DNA from: DASQMT01 sp963835735
GTDB taxonomy: Bacteria; Actinomycetota; Thermoleophilia; Solirubrobacterales; Solirubrobacteraceae
NCBI GenBank assembly: GCA_963835735.1
Contig: CAWIGP010000001.1
Span: forward strand, 186,001 to 250,000
Reading direction: 5' to 3'
Length of the DNA: 64,000 nucleotides
Numbering within the stretch: position 1 is the first letter of the stretch; every line of letters starts with the position of its first letter. A program made the translations under genes and the position numbers. Below are positions 7,645 to 17,397 of the stretch, piece by piece. Under the pieces are notes generated by a model. That model worked only from the letters and a program-made list of their open reading frames with translations, did not search any database and had not been told where the DNA came from.

Positions 7645-10600
7645 GTGGAACCCTCGTCGTCCGTCCCCGGTCTTGAAGGCCTCGCGATCGAGGCGGTCGA
7701 GTGGCTGCCGTCCGGCTCGGATTCCGGGCTCGTGCGCGTGCGCGGGCGTTGGACCGACCCGGCTCGGAGCGAGCGCGAACTGCCCTCGCTCGGTCTGCGC
7801 CGGGGCGCGGAGGCGCGCCGCTTCGACTCCCTGCCAGACGCCCGCTTCGGTCGCGATCCGGCGGTCTGGCGCGCGACCTATCTGGTTCCCGCCGCGCTGA
7901 TGGATCCCGCGCCGGACGAGCTCTGGCTCGCCTGGGAGAGCGGCACCCGGTCAGGCCTGCCCGCGGCGGCGCGTGGGTTCGAGCCGCCCCCGACGCCGGC
8001 GCCGCCTGCGGAGCCCGAGCCGGGCGGCGAGGTCATCGACCGCGCCGTGCTGGCGGAGCGCCGCGCGCGCCGGGCGGAGACTGCGGAGCGCGCCCAGGCG
8101 CAACGGGCGGCCGAGGCCCTCAAGGCGGTCGAGGTGCTCGAGCTGCGCAGCGCCGAGCTGGAGCGGCGGCTGGAGGCGCTCCAGTCGGAGCCGACCCCCG
8201 CCGCGCCGCCGGCCGCTGACTCGTCGCCCGCGTCGGCGCCGGCTGGGCCGCCGGCCGCTGATTCGTCGCCCGCGTCGGCGCCGGCTGGGCCGCCGGCCGC
8301 TGATTCGTCGCCCGCGTCGGCGCCGGCTGGGCCGCCGGCCGCTGACTCGTCGCCCGCGTCGGCGCCGGCTGGGCCGCCGGCCGCTGATTCGTCGCCCGCG
8401 TCGGCGCCGGCTGGGCCGCCGGCCGCCGACTCGTGGCTGTCGGCGGTAGCGCCGGTCGCGGCCCCGCCCGCCGCGACCGATGATGAGCCCGCTGCGGTTG
8501 CGGCTCGGCAAGCCGAAGCACTCGAGACGGCGGTCGCGACCGTCAAACGGTTGCGGGCGGCGCTCGCCGAGCAGCGCCAGCGCGTGCGGCGCAGCGAGCT
8601 GCTGCGCGCCGCCGACGCCGTCGCGCTCGCCACGCTGCGCGACGAGCGCGAGCGTGCGCAACGGCTCGAGCAGCAGCTGGCTCGCGCGGCCGCCGATGCG
8701 CGCGCCGCCCGCGAGCAGGTTGCGCTGGCGCAGCAGCGGGCAGCGGACGCGACCGCCGCCACGCTGGCCGCCCGCGAGCAGGCGGCCGAGCAGGTTGCGC
8801 TGGCGCAGCAGCGAGCAGCGGACGCGACCGCCGCCACGCTGGCCGCCCGCGAGCAGGCGGCCGAGCAGGTCGCGCTGGCGCAGCAGCGAGCGGCGGCCGA
8901 CGCGGCCGCGGTCCGCGACGAGCTGGCGGCCGAGCGCGAGAGCGCCGCGTCGGCTCAGGCCGAGGCCGCCGATGCGCGCGCCGAGCTGGAGGTCGCCGGG
9001 CGCGACCTGGCGAGCACGAAGGAGCAGCTCGACGCGCGCGGGCGCGAGCTCGCGGCGATCGGCGCCGAGCTGGCGGCGATGCGCGGCGAGCTGGAGCGCG
9101 TCCGCGGCGACGCCGCCGGCCGCGTGGCCGATCTGGAACGGCGGCTCGCGGAGCTCGACGCGGCGCTCGCCGAGGAGCGCCGCGTTCACGCCGGTTCCGC
9201 GAGCGAGCTCGAGGCGACGCGCGCGAAGCTCGCGCTTGCCGAGGCGGCAAACCGTGCGGAGTCCGTCGCGCGCGCGGCGCTCGACGAGGAGATCGACCGT
9301 GAGCGCCTCGCGCGCGCGACGCTCGTCGCGTCACTGGACACTGCGCACTCGGAGCTCGCGCAGGAACGGACGCTGACCACGGACGCGACCCTCGCGCGCG
9401 AGCAGGCGCGCTCGGATCTCGCCGCCGCCCGGTCGGCGAGCGGGCGGACCGAGGGGGCGCTCGCCGCGGCGCGCCAGGAGCTCGAAGCGGCACGACTGAG
9501 AATCGCCCAGCTCGAGCGTGCATTGGAGGCGCGCCAGGACGCGCTCGCGTCCGCGGAGTCCCAGGCCGGCGGCCTGCTCGCGCGGATAGCCGAGCTCGAG
9601 CGCACCGCCGACGCCGACCTCGAACGCCGCGCCCGCGAACAGGCGGCGGCCGCAGCAGCGGTCGCGCCGCCGGCGGACGCCGGCCGGGTGTCGGCAAACC
9701 TCGATGCGGCCGCGGCCGCCCTCCGCGATTCCGCGCCTCCGGCCCCCGAGGCGGCGACGTCGGGCGAGCTTCCGGCAGAGCAGCCCGGCGACGTGACCGC
9801 GGACGCGACCGCCGCCGTGGTCGCAGCACCGGCCGTTGACGCGCCGGCTATCGAGCCGGCGGCTCAGGCATCGGCCGAGCCGGCGGCCGCCGAACCTCTG
9901 GCCGTCGACGCGCCGGCTATCGAGCCGGCGGCTCAGGCATCGGCCGAGCCGGCGGCCGCCGAACCTCCGGCCGTCGACGCGCCGGCATCGAGCCGGCGGC
10001 TCGGCGTCCGCCGACCGGTGACGTGGCCGCCGAGGTGCCGGCGGCTGAGGCGGCGACCGGTGACGCGGTGGCCGAGGTGCCGGCGGCTGAGGCGGCGACC
10101 GGTGACGCGGTGGCCGAGGTGCCGGCGGCTGAGCCGGCGACCGGTGAGGCGGTGGCCGAGGATGTGGCGTCTGCTGCGCCATCCGCCGTCGAGCCAGCGG
10201 TCGAGGCGGCGCGCGCGCCGGCCCGCCCACGGATCGTCACCGAGGCGAAGCATCCCCCGCGCGCCGACGTCGTCGGCCGCTCGAAGCGCGAGTACCCGTG
10301 GCTTCGCGGCGCGCTCGTGAAACTGGCCCACGACGACCCGCGCGCCGCGACGCGGGTGCTGCTCGGCCTCGTTCCGGCGCAACGAGCACTCCTGACTGCG
10401 CCGCTCGAGTACGACCTCACGATCCGCGGCGACGGCACGTACGCGATCAGCGTCGGTCCCGACAGCGCGATCGCCAGGCCGCTCGCCGGTCCTCGCCATC
10501 GCAGCCAGACCTCGTTCCACGTAGCGGCCGACGTCGTCACGCTGACCGAGCTGCTCGCCGGTGTCAACAAGCGGATGGGTCGCTGGTTCGGCTCGATCAA

Positions 10601-11021
10601 GGTCCGCGGCACGCGCCGCGCAGCGGAGGCGCTCAGGGACACGCTCGTCGGCGCCCAGCTCGACCTCGCGCAGGCGGCGCAGGCGGGTGCGGAGCTGGAT
10701 CCCGACCTCGTCTTCCGCGCGTTCGCGTACGCGATCCACCCCGCATGGACCAAGGGCCACGCGTTCACGGTGGCCCAGGAGATCGCCGACCCGAGTCCGC
10801 AGCGCTGGCACATCGTCGTCCGTGATGGCGCGCCCATCGCGGTAGAGCGGCGCGCCGCGACGCCACCCGACGCGGTCGTGACGATGACGCGCTCCACCTA
10901 CCTGCACGTCCTGCGCGGCACGCCGGCGCCGCACGGCGAGCGGCCCACGATCCGCGGCGACCGCGCGGCCGTAGAGCTCCTCCGGTCCTGGACCGAGCGA
11001 GCCCAGGGCCACGCAGCCTGA
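7645..11021 (+). CDS. Long coiled-coil repeat protein with C-terminal SCP-2-like domain (one -1 frameshift)
   Basis: About 1,125 residues. The order is: a ~110-residue predicted beta-rich N-domain; a Pro/Ala/Ser linker of 14-residue repeats; a ~400-residue Ala/Glu/Arg/Gln heptad-rich coiled coil containing a 25-residue repeat; an Ala/Pro/Glu region with 23-residue and 14-residue repeats; and a C-terminal domain of about 250 residues from VTEAKHPPRADVVG, whose LEYDLTIRGDGTYAI and DAVVTMTRSTYLHVL segments resemble SCP-2/sterol-carrier folds. One T is missing near 9987 relative to the two preceding repeat units, which breaks the frame. GTG 7645 is the chosen start; TTG 7600 is possible. A structural or scaffold role is inference only. 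Confidence 0.6.
8206..8433 (+). repeat. 42-bp tandem repeat (14-residue Pro/Ala/Ser units)
   Basis: Five consecutive 42-bp units encoding PPAADSSPASAPAG, starting at 8206, 8248, 8290, 8332 and 8374, plus a partial sixth (PPAADS). Units differ only by T/C swaps, so they are recent duplications. It is an in-frame flexible linker. Confidence 0.9.
8713..8894 (+). repeat. 75-bp tandem repeat in the coiled coil
   Basis: Two 75-bp units (8713-8787, 8788-8862) and a partial third, encoding a 25-residue unit that begins EQVALAQQRAADATAATLAA. They extend the coiled coil in frame. Confidence 0.85.
9835..9995 (+). repeat. 69-bp tandem repeat (Ala/Pro/Glu rich)
   Basis: Units start at 9835, 9904 and 9973 and encode VDAPAIEPAAQASAEPAAAE. 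The third unit is short and lacks one T near 9987, which is the frameshift of the host gene. Confidence 0.85.
10029..10154 (+). repeat. 42-bp tandem repeat (AEVPAAEAATGDAV units)
   Basis: Three 42-bp units at 10029, 10071 and 10113; the third has a few substitutions. They lie between the Ala/Pro/Glu region and the C-terminal domain of the coiled-coil protein. Confidence 0.85.
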
Positions 11022-11072
11022 ACACTTTCCCGGACCGTGCGGTTTCGCCACGGCGACGTCCGATCCGGCATC

Positions 11073-11078
11073 TAGCCT
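11073..11078 (+). promoter_or_regulatory. Putative -10 box of dnaE
   Basis: TAGCCT, 9 nt before the dnaE GTG; same pattern as elsewhere in the window and no Shine-Dalgarno sequence. Confidence 0.5.
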
Positions 11079-11087
11079 TCCCGGCCC

Positions 11088-14000
11088 GTGAGCACGTCCT
11101 CCTGCGCCCACCTGCACGTCCACTCGGAGTACTCGCTGCTCGACGGCGCGTGCAAGATCGACAAGCTTGCCGCCCGCGCCGCGGAGTTCGAGCAGCCGGC
11201 GCTCGGGCTCACCGACCACGGCGTGATGAACGGCTCGGTCGAGCTCTACAAGGCGTGCCGGAAGCACGGCGTCAAGCCGATCCTCGGCCTCGAGGCGTAC
11301 TTCGTCGACGACCGCGCGATCAGAGAGGGGAGGATCGAGCGCAACCACCTCACGCTGATCGCCCAGAGCGACGAGGGCTTCCGCAACCTCACGAAGCTCT
11401 CGAGCGCCGGCTTCCTCGAGGGTCTTCACCGCGGCAAGCCCGGCGTCGACATGGAGCTGCTCGGGCGACACGCCGACGGCGTGATCGCGCTGACCGGCTG
11501 CCTCGCTTCCCGCAGCAGCCGCCGGATCGTCGACGGCCGGCTCGCCGACGCCCGCGCGCACCTCGACGACCTCGTGCAGGTCTTCGGCCCCGACGACGTC
11601 TACTTCGAGGTCCAGCGCAACGGCATCGCCGAGCAGGAACAGGTCAACGAGGCGATCACTGGGTTCGCGCGCGAGATGGGCAGGCCGCTGGTCGCTACGG
11701 CCGACGTGCACTACCTGCGGCGCGAGGACTACAACCACCACGCGGCGCTGCTGTGCGTGCAGACGAAGTCCACGCTCGCCGCGCCGAAGATGTCGTTCGA
11801 CACCAACGAGTTCTATCTGAAGAGCTCGGAGGAGATGGGGCGGGCGTTCGCCGACCTTCCGGAGGCGCTCGCGTCGACGCTGGAGATCGCTGAGCGCTGC
11901 GACGTGTCGATCGAGCTCGGCGGCCAGCTGATCCCGCGCTTCGACACGCCCGACGGGGAGCCGGAGCGCGACTACCTGCGCGCGCTCGTCGACGAGGGGC
12001 TGCGAGCCCGCTACGGCGACCCGATCCCGGCCGACGCGCGCGAGCGCGCCGACATGGAGCTCGGCGTGATCGACCACATGGGCTTCTCCGCCTACTTCCT
12101 GATCGTGTGGGACTTCGTGCGCTACGCGAAGTCCAACGGGATCGCGGTCGGCCCGGGGCGCGGCTCGGCGGCCGGCTCGATCGTCGCGTACTGCCTGCAG
12201 ATCACCGACGTCGACCCGCTGCGCTACGACCTGCTGTTCGAGCGCTTCCTGAACGCCGAGCGCGTGTCGATGCCCGACATCGACATCGACTTCTCGGTGC
12301 GCGGGCGGGAGCGCGTGATCCGCTACGTCACGGACAAGTACGGCGCCGACCGGGTCGCGCAGATCATCACGTTCGGCAAGATGTTCCCGCGCGCCGCGAC
12401 CCGCGACGCCGCGCGCGTGCTCGGCCACGAGTACGCGATCGGCGACCGGCTCGCCAAGCTGATCCCGGACCCGCAGCAGGGCCGCCCGCCGAGCTTCGCG
12501 GAGTGCCTGGCGCCAGGCCAGGAACTGGCCAACGAGGTCGCGAAGGACCCGACGGCGAAGCAGATCGTCGACGTCGCGCAGGGCCTGGAGGGGATCGTCC
12601 GCAACGCCTCGATCCACGCGGCCGCGGTGGTGATCTCCGACCGGAGCCTCACCGACATCGTCCCGCTCCAGCTCGCCGACGCCGGCGTCGGCGAGAACGG
12701 CGGCAAGGTCCACCGCACGGTCACGCAGTACTCGATGAAGCCGATCGAGGAGATCGGCCTGCTCAAGATGGACTTCCTCGGCCTGCGCAACCTCGACGTG
12801 ATCGAGGACGCGCTGGACGTGATCGAGCGCTCGACCGGAGACCGGATCGACATGGCGACGCTGCCGCTCGACGACGCCAAGACGTACGAGATGATGGCCC
12901 GCGGCGACGCGGTCGGCGTGTTCCAGTTCGAGTCCGAGGGGATGCGCGAGGCGCTCAAGAAGGTCCAGCCGGACGAGTTCGAGGACCTCGTCGCGCTCAA
13001 CGCGCTGTACCGGCCCGGCGCGATGGACCAGATCCCGACGTACGCGCGCGGGAAGCGCAATCCCGAGACGGTCCAGTACATCGACGACCGCCTGCGCCCG
13101 ATCACCGCGGCGACGAAGGGCGTGATCCTCTACCAGGAGCAGTCGATGCAGATCGCCAAGACGATCGCCGGCTTCTCCGGGCCGAAGGCCGACGATCTGC
13201 GCAAGGCGATCGGCAAGAAGAATCGCGAGGCGATGGCCAAGCTCAAGCCGGAGTTCTTCGAGGGCTGTCGTGCGTCCGGCACCGCCCCGGACGTGACCGA
13301 GGCTCTGTGGACGCGTCAACGAGAAGAGCGCCGACTACTCATTCAACCGCTCGCACGCCGCTTGCTACGGGCTGATCGCCTACCGCACGGCGTGGCTGAA
13401 GGCGAACTACCCCGCCGAGTACATGGCGGCGCTGATCTCGTCGGTGATGGACACCAAGGACAAGGTGCCGTTCTTCGTCAACCAGGCGGAGAGCATGGGG
13501 ATCGAGATCCTCCCGCCGGACGTGAACCTGTCCGACCACGAGTTCGTCGTCGTCGAGGGCAACATCCGCTTCGGGCTCGACGCGGTCAAGGGCGTGGGCT
13601 ACGCGGCCGTGGAGGCGATCAAGGCCGCGCGCGAGAAGGACGGCGAGTTCAGCTCGCTGTGGGACTTCTGCGAGCGCGTCGACAACCGCGCGGTCAACAA
13701 GAAGGCGATCGAGGCGCTGATCAAGTGCGGCGCGTTCGGCTCCACGGGCGCGACCCGGAAGGGCATGCTCGAGGTGCTCGAGTCCGCGCAGGCCGCCGGC
13801 CAGCAGGCGCAGCTCGACGCGCAGATCGGGCAGGGCTCGATCTTCGACCTCGGCGAGCTCGGCGGGGACGCGACCCCGTTCGAGGCCCCGACGCACCCGC
13901 CGATCCCGATCGACGAGTTCGACCGCCCGGAGCTGCTCAGGATCGAGAGGGAGTCGATCGGCATCTTCATCACCGAGCATCCGCTCAAGCGAGTGCGCGA

Positions 14001-14617
14001 CGCGCTGCGCGTCAAGGGCGACACGCTGTGCGCCGAGGTGGGCGAGCGGCGCGACGGTGAGTGGGTCAAGGTCGGCGGGATGATCTCGGCGTCGAAGAAG
14101 ATCAAGACCCGGTCGGGGGCGACGGTGCTGTTCGCGACGCTCGACGACCTCGACGGCCAGGTCGAGTTGCTCGTGTTCGAGAAGGTCATCCTCGAGCGCG
14201 AGGCGGCGCTGCAGGTCGACCAGATCGTGCTCGTCCGCGGAACCGTCGACCACGGCGAGAACGGCAAGCTCTGCATCAAGGTCGCCGACGTGACGCCGTT
14301 CGCCCCGTCCGACGTCCGAGATCGAGCGCGCGCGCGACCAGGCGGCGGCGATCGCGGCCGCGCGCGTGCCCAAGCCCGTGCACCTGCGGGTCGACGCCGG
14401 CCGCCTGCCCGCGTCGGTGATCGACGAGCTCAAGCGGATCTTCGACGACTTCCCGGGCGAGTCCGAGGTCGTGCTGGAGGTCCACACGCGCACAGGGCTG
14501 CGGCGTCTGCGCTTCGGCGAGGAGTTCAAGGTCAACGCCCGCGACGCTGCGCTCAAGTCCGAGCTGCACCGGGTGCTCGGCGACGCGGTGTTGACGGCGG
14601 TGCCCCAGCCCGCGTGA
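11088..14617 (+). CDS. dnaE: DNA polymerase III alpha subunit (two +1 frameshifts)
   Basis: Replicative polymerase catalytic subunit. Domain order: N-terminal PHP domain (HLHVHSEYSLLDGA); palm with GPGRGSAAGSIVAYC and the metal-binding aspartates of PDIDIDF at about Asp397/Asp399; fingers; beta-binding and helix-hairpin-helix region; and a C-terminal OB fold (VGGMISASKKIKTRSG). The frame breaks near 13308 (ALW, then VNEKSADYSFNRSH) and near 14319 (FAPSDV, then EIERARDQ); both are single extra bases. Read through, the product is about 1,175 residues, a normal DnaE length. Since a replicative polymerase cannot be dead, both are most likely sequence errors unless a second DnaE exists elsewhere. 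The -10 box supports GTG 11088. Confidence 0.93.
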
Positions 14618-14696
14618 GCCTGGTTCGGCGCGCCGCGGCGGCGCCGGCGCTGGAGAACGGCGGGCTTTGAGGGAAGGGCTCGGCCGGGTCCGGCAG

Positions 14697-14887
14697 GACG
14701 CGGGGCGGATTTCGCCTCGCCAGGCGAGATCAACCCGCCCCGCGTCGCTGAGGGGCGCTTCGGGTTCCTATGCGGCCTTTTCGCGCCCCAAGTCGATGCG
14801 GGGCGCCTTTGACTCGCATAGCGAGCTCAAGGCGCCCCGGGTCGACGCGGGGCGCTTTATCCACCAATGCGGTGGTCAAAGCGCCCC
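14697..14887. repeat. Array of four palindromic hairpin units between dnaE and nfo
   Basis: The roughly 310-nt gap between the convergent genes dnaE and nfo holds four consecutive inverted repeats. Stem pairs are 14697-14708/14735-14746 (12 bp), 14752-14758/14783-14789 (7 bp), 14800-14809/14829-14838 (10 bp) and 14849-14858/14878-14887 (10 bp). Three have a second inner stem: TCGCCT/AGGCGA, CTCGC/GCGAG and CCACC/GGTGG. The GGGGCG motif starting each unit recurs every 48-50 bp, so this is a tandem array, not one terminator. No U-tract follows. A bidirectional terminator role is plausible by position. No gene is supported here. Confidence 0.85.
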
Positions 14888-14931
14888 ACGTGAGCGCGAC
14901 CACAATCCGGGCCCCTCCTCAATGCTGCCGT

Positions 14932-15895
14932 TCAGCGACGCTTCGTTCCACCGGCGCGACCGCGCTTGGCAGTCCCGCCGCCGCGCTTGGCCGTCCCACC
15001 GCCACGCTTGCGCTTGGCGCCGCCGCCGCCGCCACGCGCGGCGAGCCCCTCCTCACGCAGCTGAAACGCCCAGTCGAGGTCCTGGCGGTCGAGGGCCTTG
15101 CCGGCGTGGCCCGGGCCTTCGAGCACGCACGGCATCCCCTCGAAGCGAGGCTCCGACAGGAACGCCGCGATCCCGTCGCGCCCGATCTCGCCGTCGCCGA
15201 GGTTCTCGTGGCGGTCGCGGTTGGAGCCCAGCGGCGTGGCCGAGTCGTTGACATGCAGCGACCCGAGACGCTCCAGCCCGACGACGCGATCGAAGTCGTC
15301 CAGCACATCGGCGAGCGCCTCCGCGGTGCGGATGTCGTAGCCGGACGCCAGCAGATGGCAGGAGTCGAGGCAGACGCCCAGCCGCTTGCCGCCGCCCGCG
15401 ACCTCGATCAGCCGGGCCAGCTCCTCGAACGAGCGGCCGAGCGTCCCGCCGGCGCCGGCGGTGTCCTCCAGGTGCAGCGGGCACTTCTCCGATTCCGCCA
15501 GCGCCTCCTTGATGACGGCGCCGGCCCGATCGAGCGCCGCGTCGACCTCGCCGCCGTTCTTGAGCGCGGAGCCGGGGTGCAGCACGACCGCCACCGCTCC
15601 GAGCTCGGCGCCGGCCCGCAGCGAGGAGATCAGCGACGCGCAGCGTCTTCTCGTGGAACTCCTTCTCCTCGGAGGCGGGGTTGAGCAGGTAGACCGCGTG
15701 GATCAGCAGGGCGTCGACGTCGGAGTCGGCCATCGCGGCGTGGAAGTCGGAGACCTCCTCGGCCGAGTAGTCGCGCGGCTTCCACTGCCGCGGGTTCTGA
15801 TTGAAGATCTGGATCGAGCGGGCGCCGCGCTCGACGCCCCGGGCGACGGCCTGGGCCGGACCTCCGCTGGGGGAGACGTGGGCGCCGATGAGCAT
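14932..15895 (-). CDS. nfo: Endonuclease IV, AP endonuclease (one +1 frameshift)
   Basis: Cleaves DNA 5' to abasic sites in base excision repair. It begins MLIGAHVSPSGG and has the family motifs IQIFNQNPRQW, LLIHAVYLLN, VVLHPGSAL, the metal-binding HLEDTAGAG, CLDSCH and LHVNDSATPLGS. The frame breaks near 15642, after KTLRV, where one extra base is present; read through it is about 320 residues. That is some 35 residues longer than usual because of a C-terminal Gly/Lys/Arg tail with the repeated unit KRGGGTA, an odd basic extension that may bind DNA. Convergent with dnaE and divergent from gltX. Confidence 0.9.
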
Positions 15896-15909
15896 GCGAG
15901 CGGCGGTTC

Positions 15910-15915
15910 TAGCAT
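15910..15915 (+). promoter_or_regulatory. Putative -10 box of gltX
   Basis: TAGCAT, 12 nt before ATG 15928, in the 32-nt gap between divergent nfo and gltX. Confidence 0.45.
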
Positions 15916-15927
15916 GCTGCCCCGATC

Positions 15928-17272
15928 ATGCGCGTCCGCTTCGCCCCGTCGCCGACCGGCGCCCTGCACATCGGCGGGGCGCGCACGGCGCTGTTCAACT
16001 GGCTGCTCGCGCGCGGGCATGACGCCGAGTTCGTCCTGCGGATCGAGGACACGGACCGCGAGCGCTCGACGCCGGAGAACGTCGAGCAGATCTTCGACGC
16101 GCTGCGCTGGCTGGAGCTCGACTGGGACGGCGAGCCCGTGTTCCAGTCCCGGCGGGCCGATCGCCACGCCGAGGTCGTCGAGCAGTTGCTGGACGCGGGT
16201 CACGCGTACCGCTCCACCGCCGGGCCGGACGACGTCCGCGCCTACAAGGAGGCGCACGGCAACCGCGGCTACCGCGGCGAGGACGAGGGCACCGGCGCCG
16301 TCCGGCTGCGGGCACCCGACGAGGGCGTGACCACGGTGGTCGACGTGGTCCGCGGCGAGACGCAGTTCGAGAACGCGCTGCAGGACGACCTCGTGATCGC
16401 CCGCGCCGACGGCACGCCCGTGTACCACCTCGCTGTCGTCGTCGACGACCACGACGCCGGCATCACACACGTCGTGCGCGGCGCCGACCACTACTCGAAC
16501 ACGCCCAAGCACGTACTGATCCAGCACGCGATGGGGATCGAGACGCCGGTCTACGCGCACCTGCCGCTGCTGCACGGCCCGGACGGGAAGAAGCTCTCCA
16601 AGCGCCACGGCGCCGCTTCCGTGCAGGAGCTGCGCGAGCGCGGCTACCTCCCCGAGGCGGTGCGCAACTACCTCGCGCTGCTCGGCTGGGGCTACGACGA
16701 CGAGACGACGTTCTTCACGACCGACGGAGCTGATCCGCCACTTCTCGCTCGAGCGCGTCTCGAAGAACCCCGCGGTGTTCGACGAGGACAAGCTGCGCTG
16801 GATGAACGGCCGCTACCTGCGCGAGCTGCCGCTCGACGATCTCACCGCGGCGGCTGGAGGAGTTCACGGGGCGGACGCGGGCTGCGCGACGCCGTCGCGG
16901 TCACGCAGGAGAAGATCTCGACGCTCGACGAGTTCTGGCCGCTGGCGCGCTCGTTCTTCGACGAACCGGTCGACGATCCCGCGGCGCGCGAGAAGTTCCT
17001 CGCCCCGGAGGCGGGCGCGGCAGGCGCTCACCGCCGCCCGCGACGCGCTCGCCGAGGTGCCGGACCCCTGGAGCACCGAGAGCGTCGAGCCGGCGCTGCG
17101 AGGCGCGGTCGAGCGCAGCGGGATGAAGGCCAAGCAGGTGTTCCAGCCGCTGCGCGTCGCGTTGACGGGGAGCACGGTCTCGCCCGGCATCTTCGAAACC
17201 GTCGCGCTCGTCGGCCGCGACCGCGCGCTGGAGCGGATCGACGCGGCGCTCGACCTCCGCCGTGGCGCCTGA
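15928..17272 (+). CDS. gltX: Glutamate-tRNA ligase (four +1 frameshifts)
   Basis: Class I aminoacyl-tRNA synthetase charging tRNA-Glu. The N-terminus has RFAPSPTGALHIGGARTALFN (HIGG signature near residues 14-17), and KKLSKRHG lies near residue 221. The frame breaks near 16726, 16853, 16877 and 17013; each break is one extra base and each flanking segment matches GltX (ELIRHFSLERVSKNP, LEEFTGR, GLRDAVAVTQEKI, ARQALTAARDAL). Read through, the product is about 446 residues, slightly short for the family. Four indels in 300 bp of an essential gene argue for poor sequence quality here. A hairpin follows the stop. Confidence 0.9.
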
Positions 17273-17277
17273 TACAC

Positions 17278-17307
17278 AACGGTCCCGGGTAGCCCGGCTC
17301 AACCGTT
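17278..17307 (+). terminator. Possible hairpin terminator after gltX
   Basis: AACGGT (17278-17283) pairs with ACCGTT (17302-17307), with an inner stem CCGGG/CCCGG and a 3-nt loop. It begins 6 nt after the gltX stop. No U-run follows directly. Confidence 0.4.
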
Positions 17308-17326
17308 CGTCCACTTTTGCCGATAG
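17299..17326 (+). promoter_or_regulatory. Candidate sigma-28 (FliA)-like promoter upstream of HDOD/LuxR gene
   Basis: TCAA, 16 nt, then GCCGATAG (17319-17326), close to the flagellar sigma consensus TAAA-N15-GCCGATAA. It lies 72 nt before ATG 17398. It overlaps the hairpin after gltX, which lowers confidence. Confidence 0.3.
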
Positions 17327-17397
17327 GCGATGAAGGGCGTACCGAGTGCCGGTCCACGATCCTCCAGAATCGCCCACAAGTGTCCGATGAAAAGCTC

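Noticed and set aside
8206..8433. 42-bp repeats as a non-coding satellite or CRISPR
   Set aside because: Period is a multiple of three, in frame, and encodes a Pro/Ala/Ser linker inside a larger ORF.
9933..13319. A 1,128-codon open frame on the minus strand opposite dnaE and the end of the coiled-coil gene
   Set aside because: Arg/Asp/Val-rich shadow typical of antisense frames in GC-rich genes; no domain; dnaE on the other strand is unmistakable.
14697..14887. Hairpin array as a CRISPR array
   Set aside because: Units are palindromes with variable inner parts, with no identical direct repeats and unique spacers, and no cas gene is near.
3130..17272. Programmed +1 frameshifting as the explanation for broken argB, argD, dnaE and gltX
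   Set aside because: The break sites share no slippery motif or stop codon and occur in unrelated genes; one gene has four breaks within 300 bp. Sequence error is simpler.
17320..17350. Resemblance of CGATAGGCGATGAAGGGCGT to a 23S rRNA segment
   Set aside because: Only a short local match with no flanking rRNA sequence; part of it is better explained by a promoter candidate.
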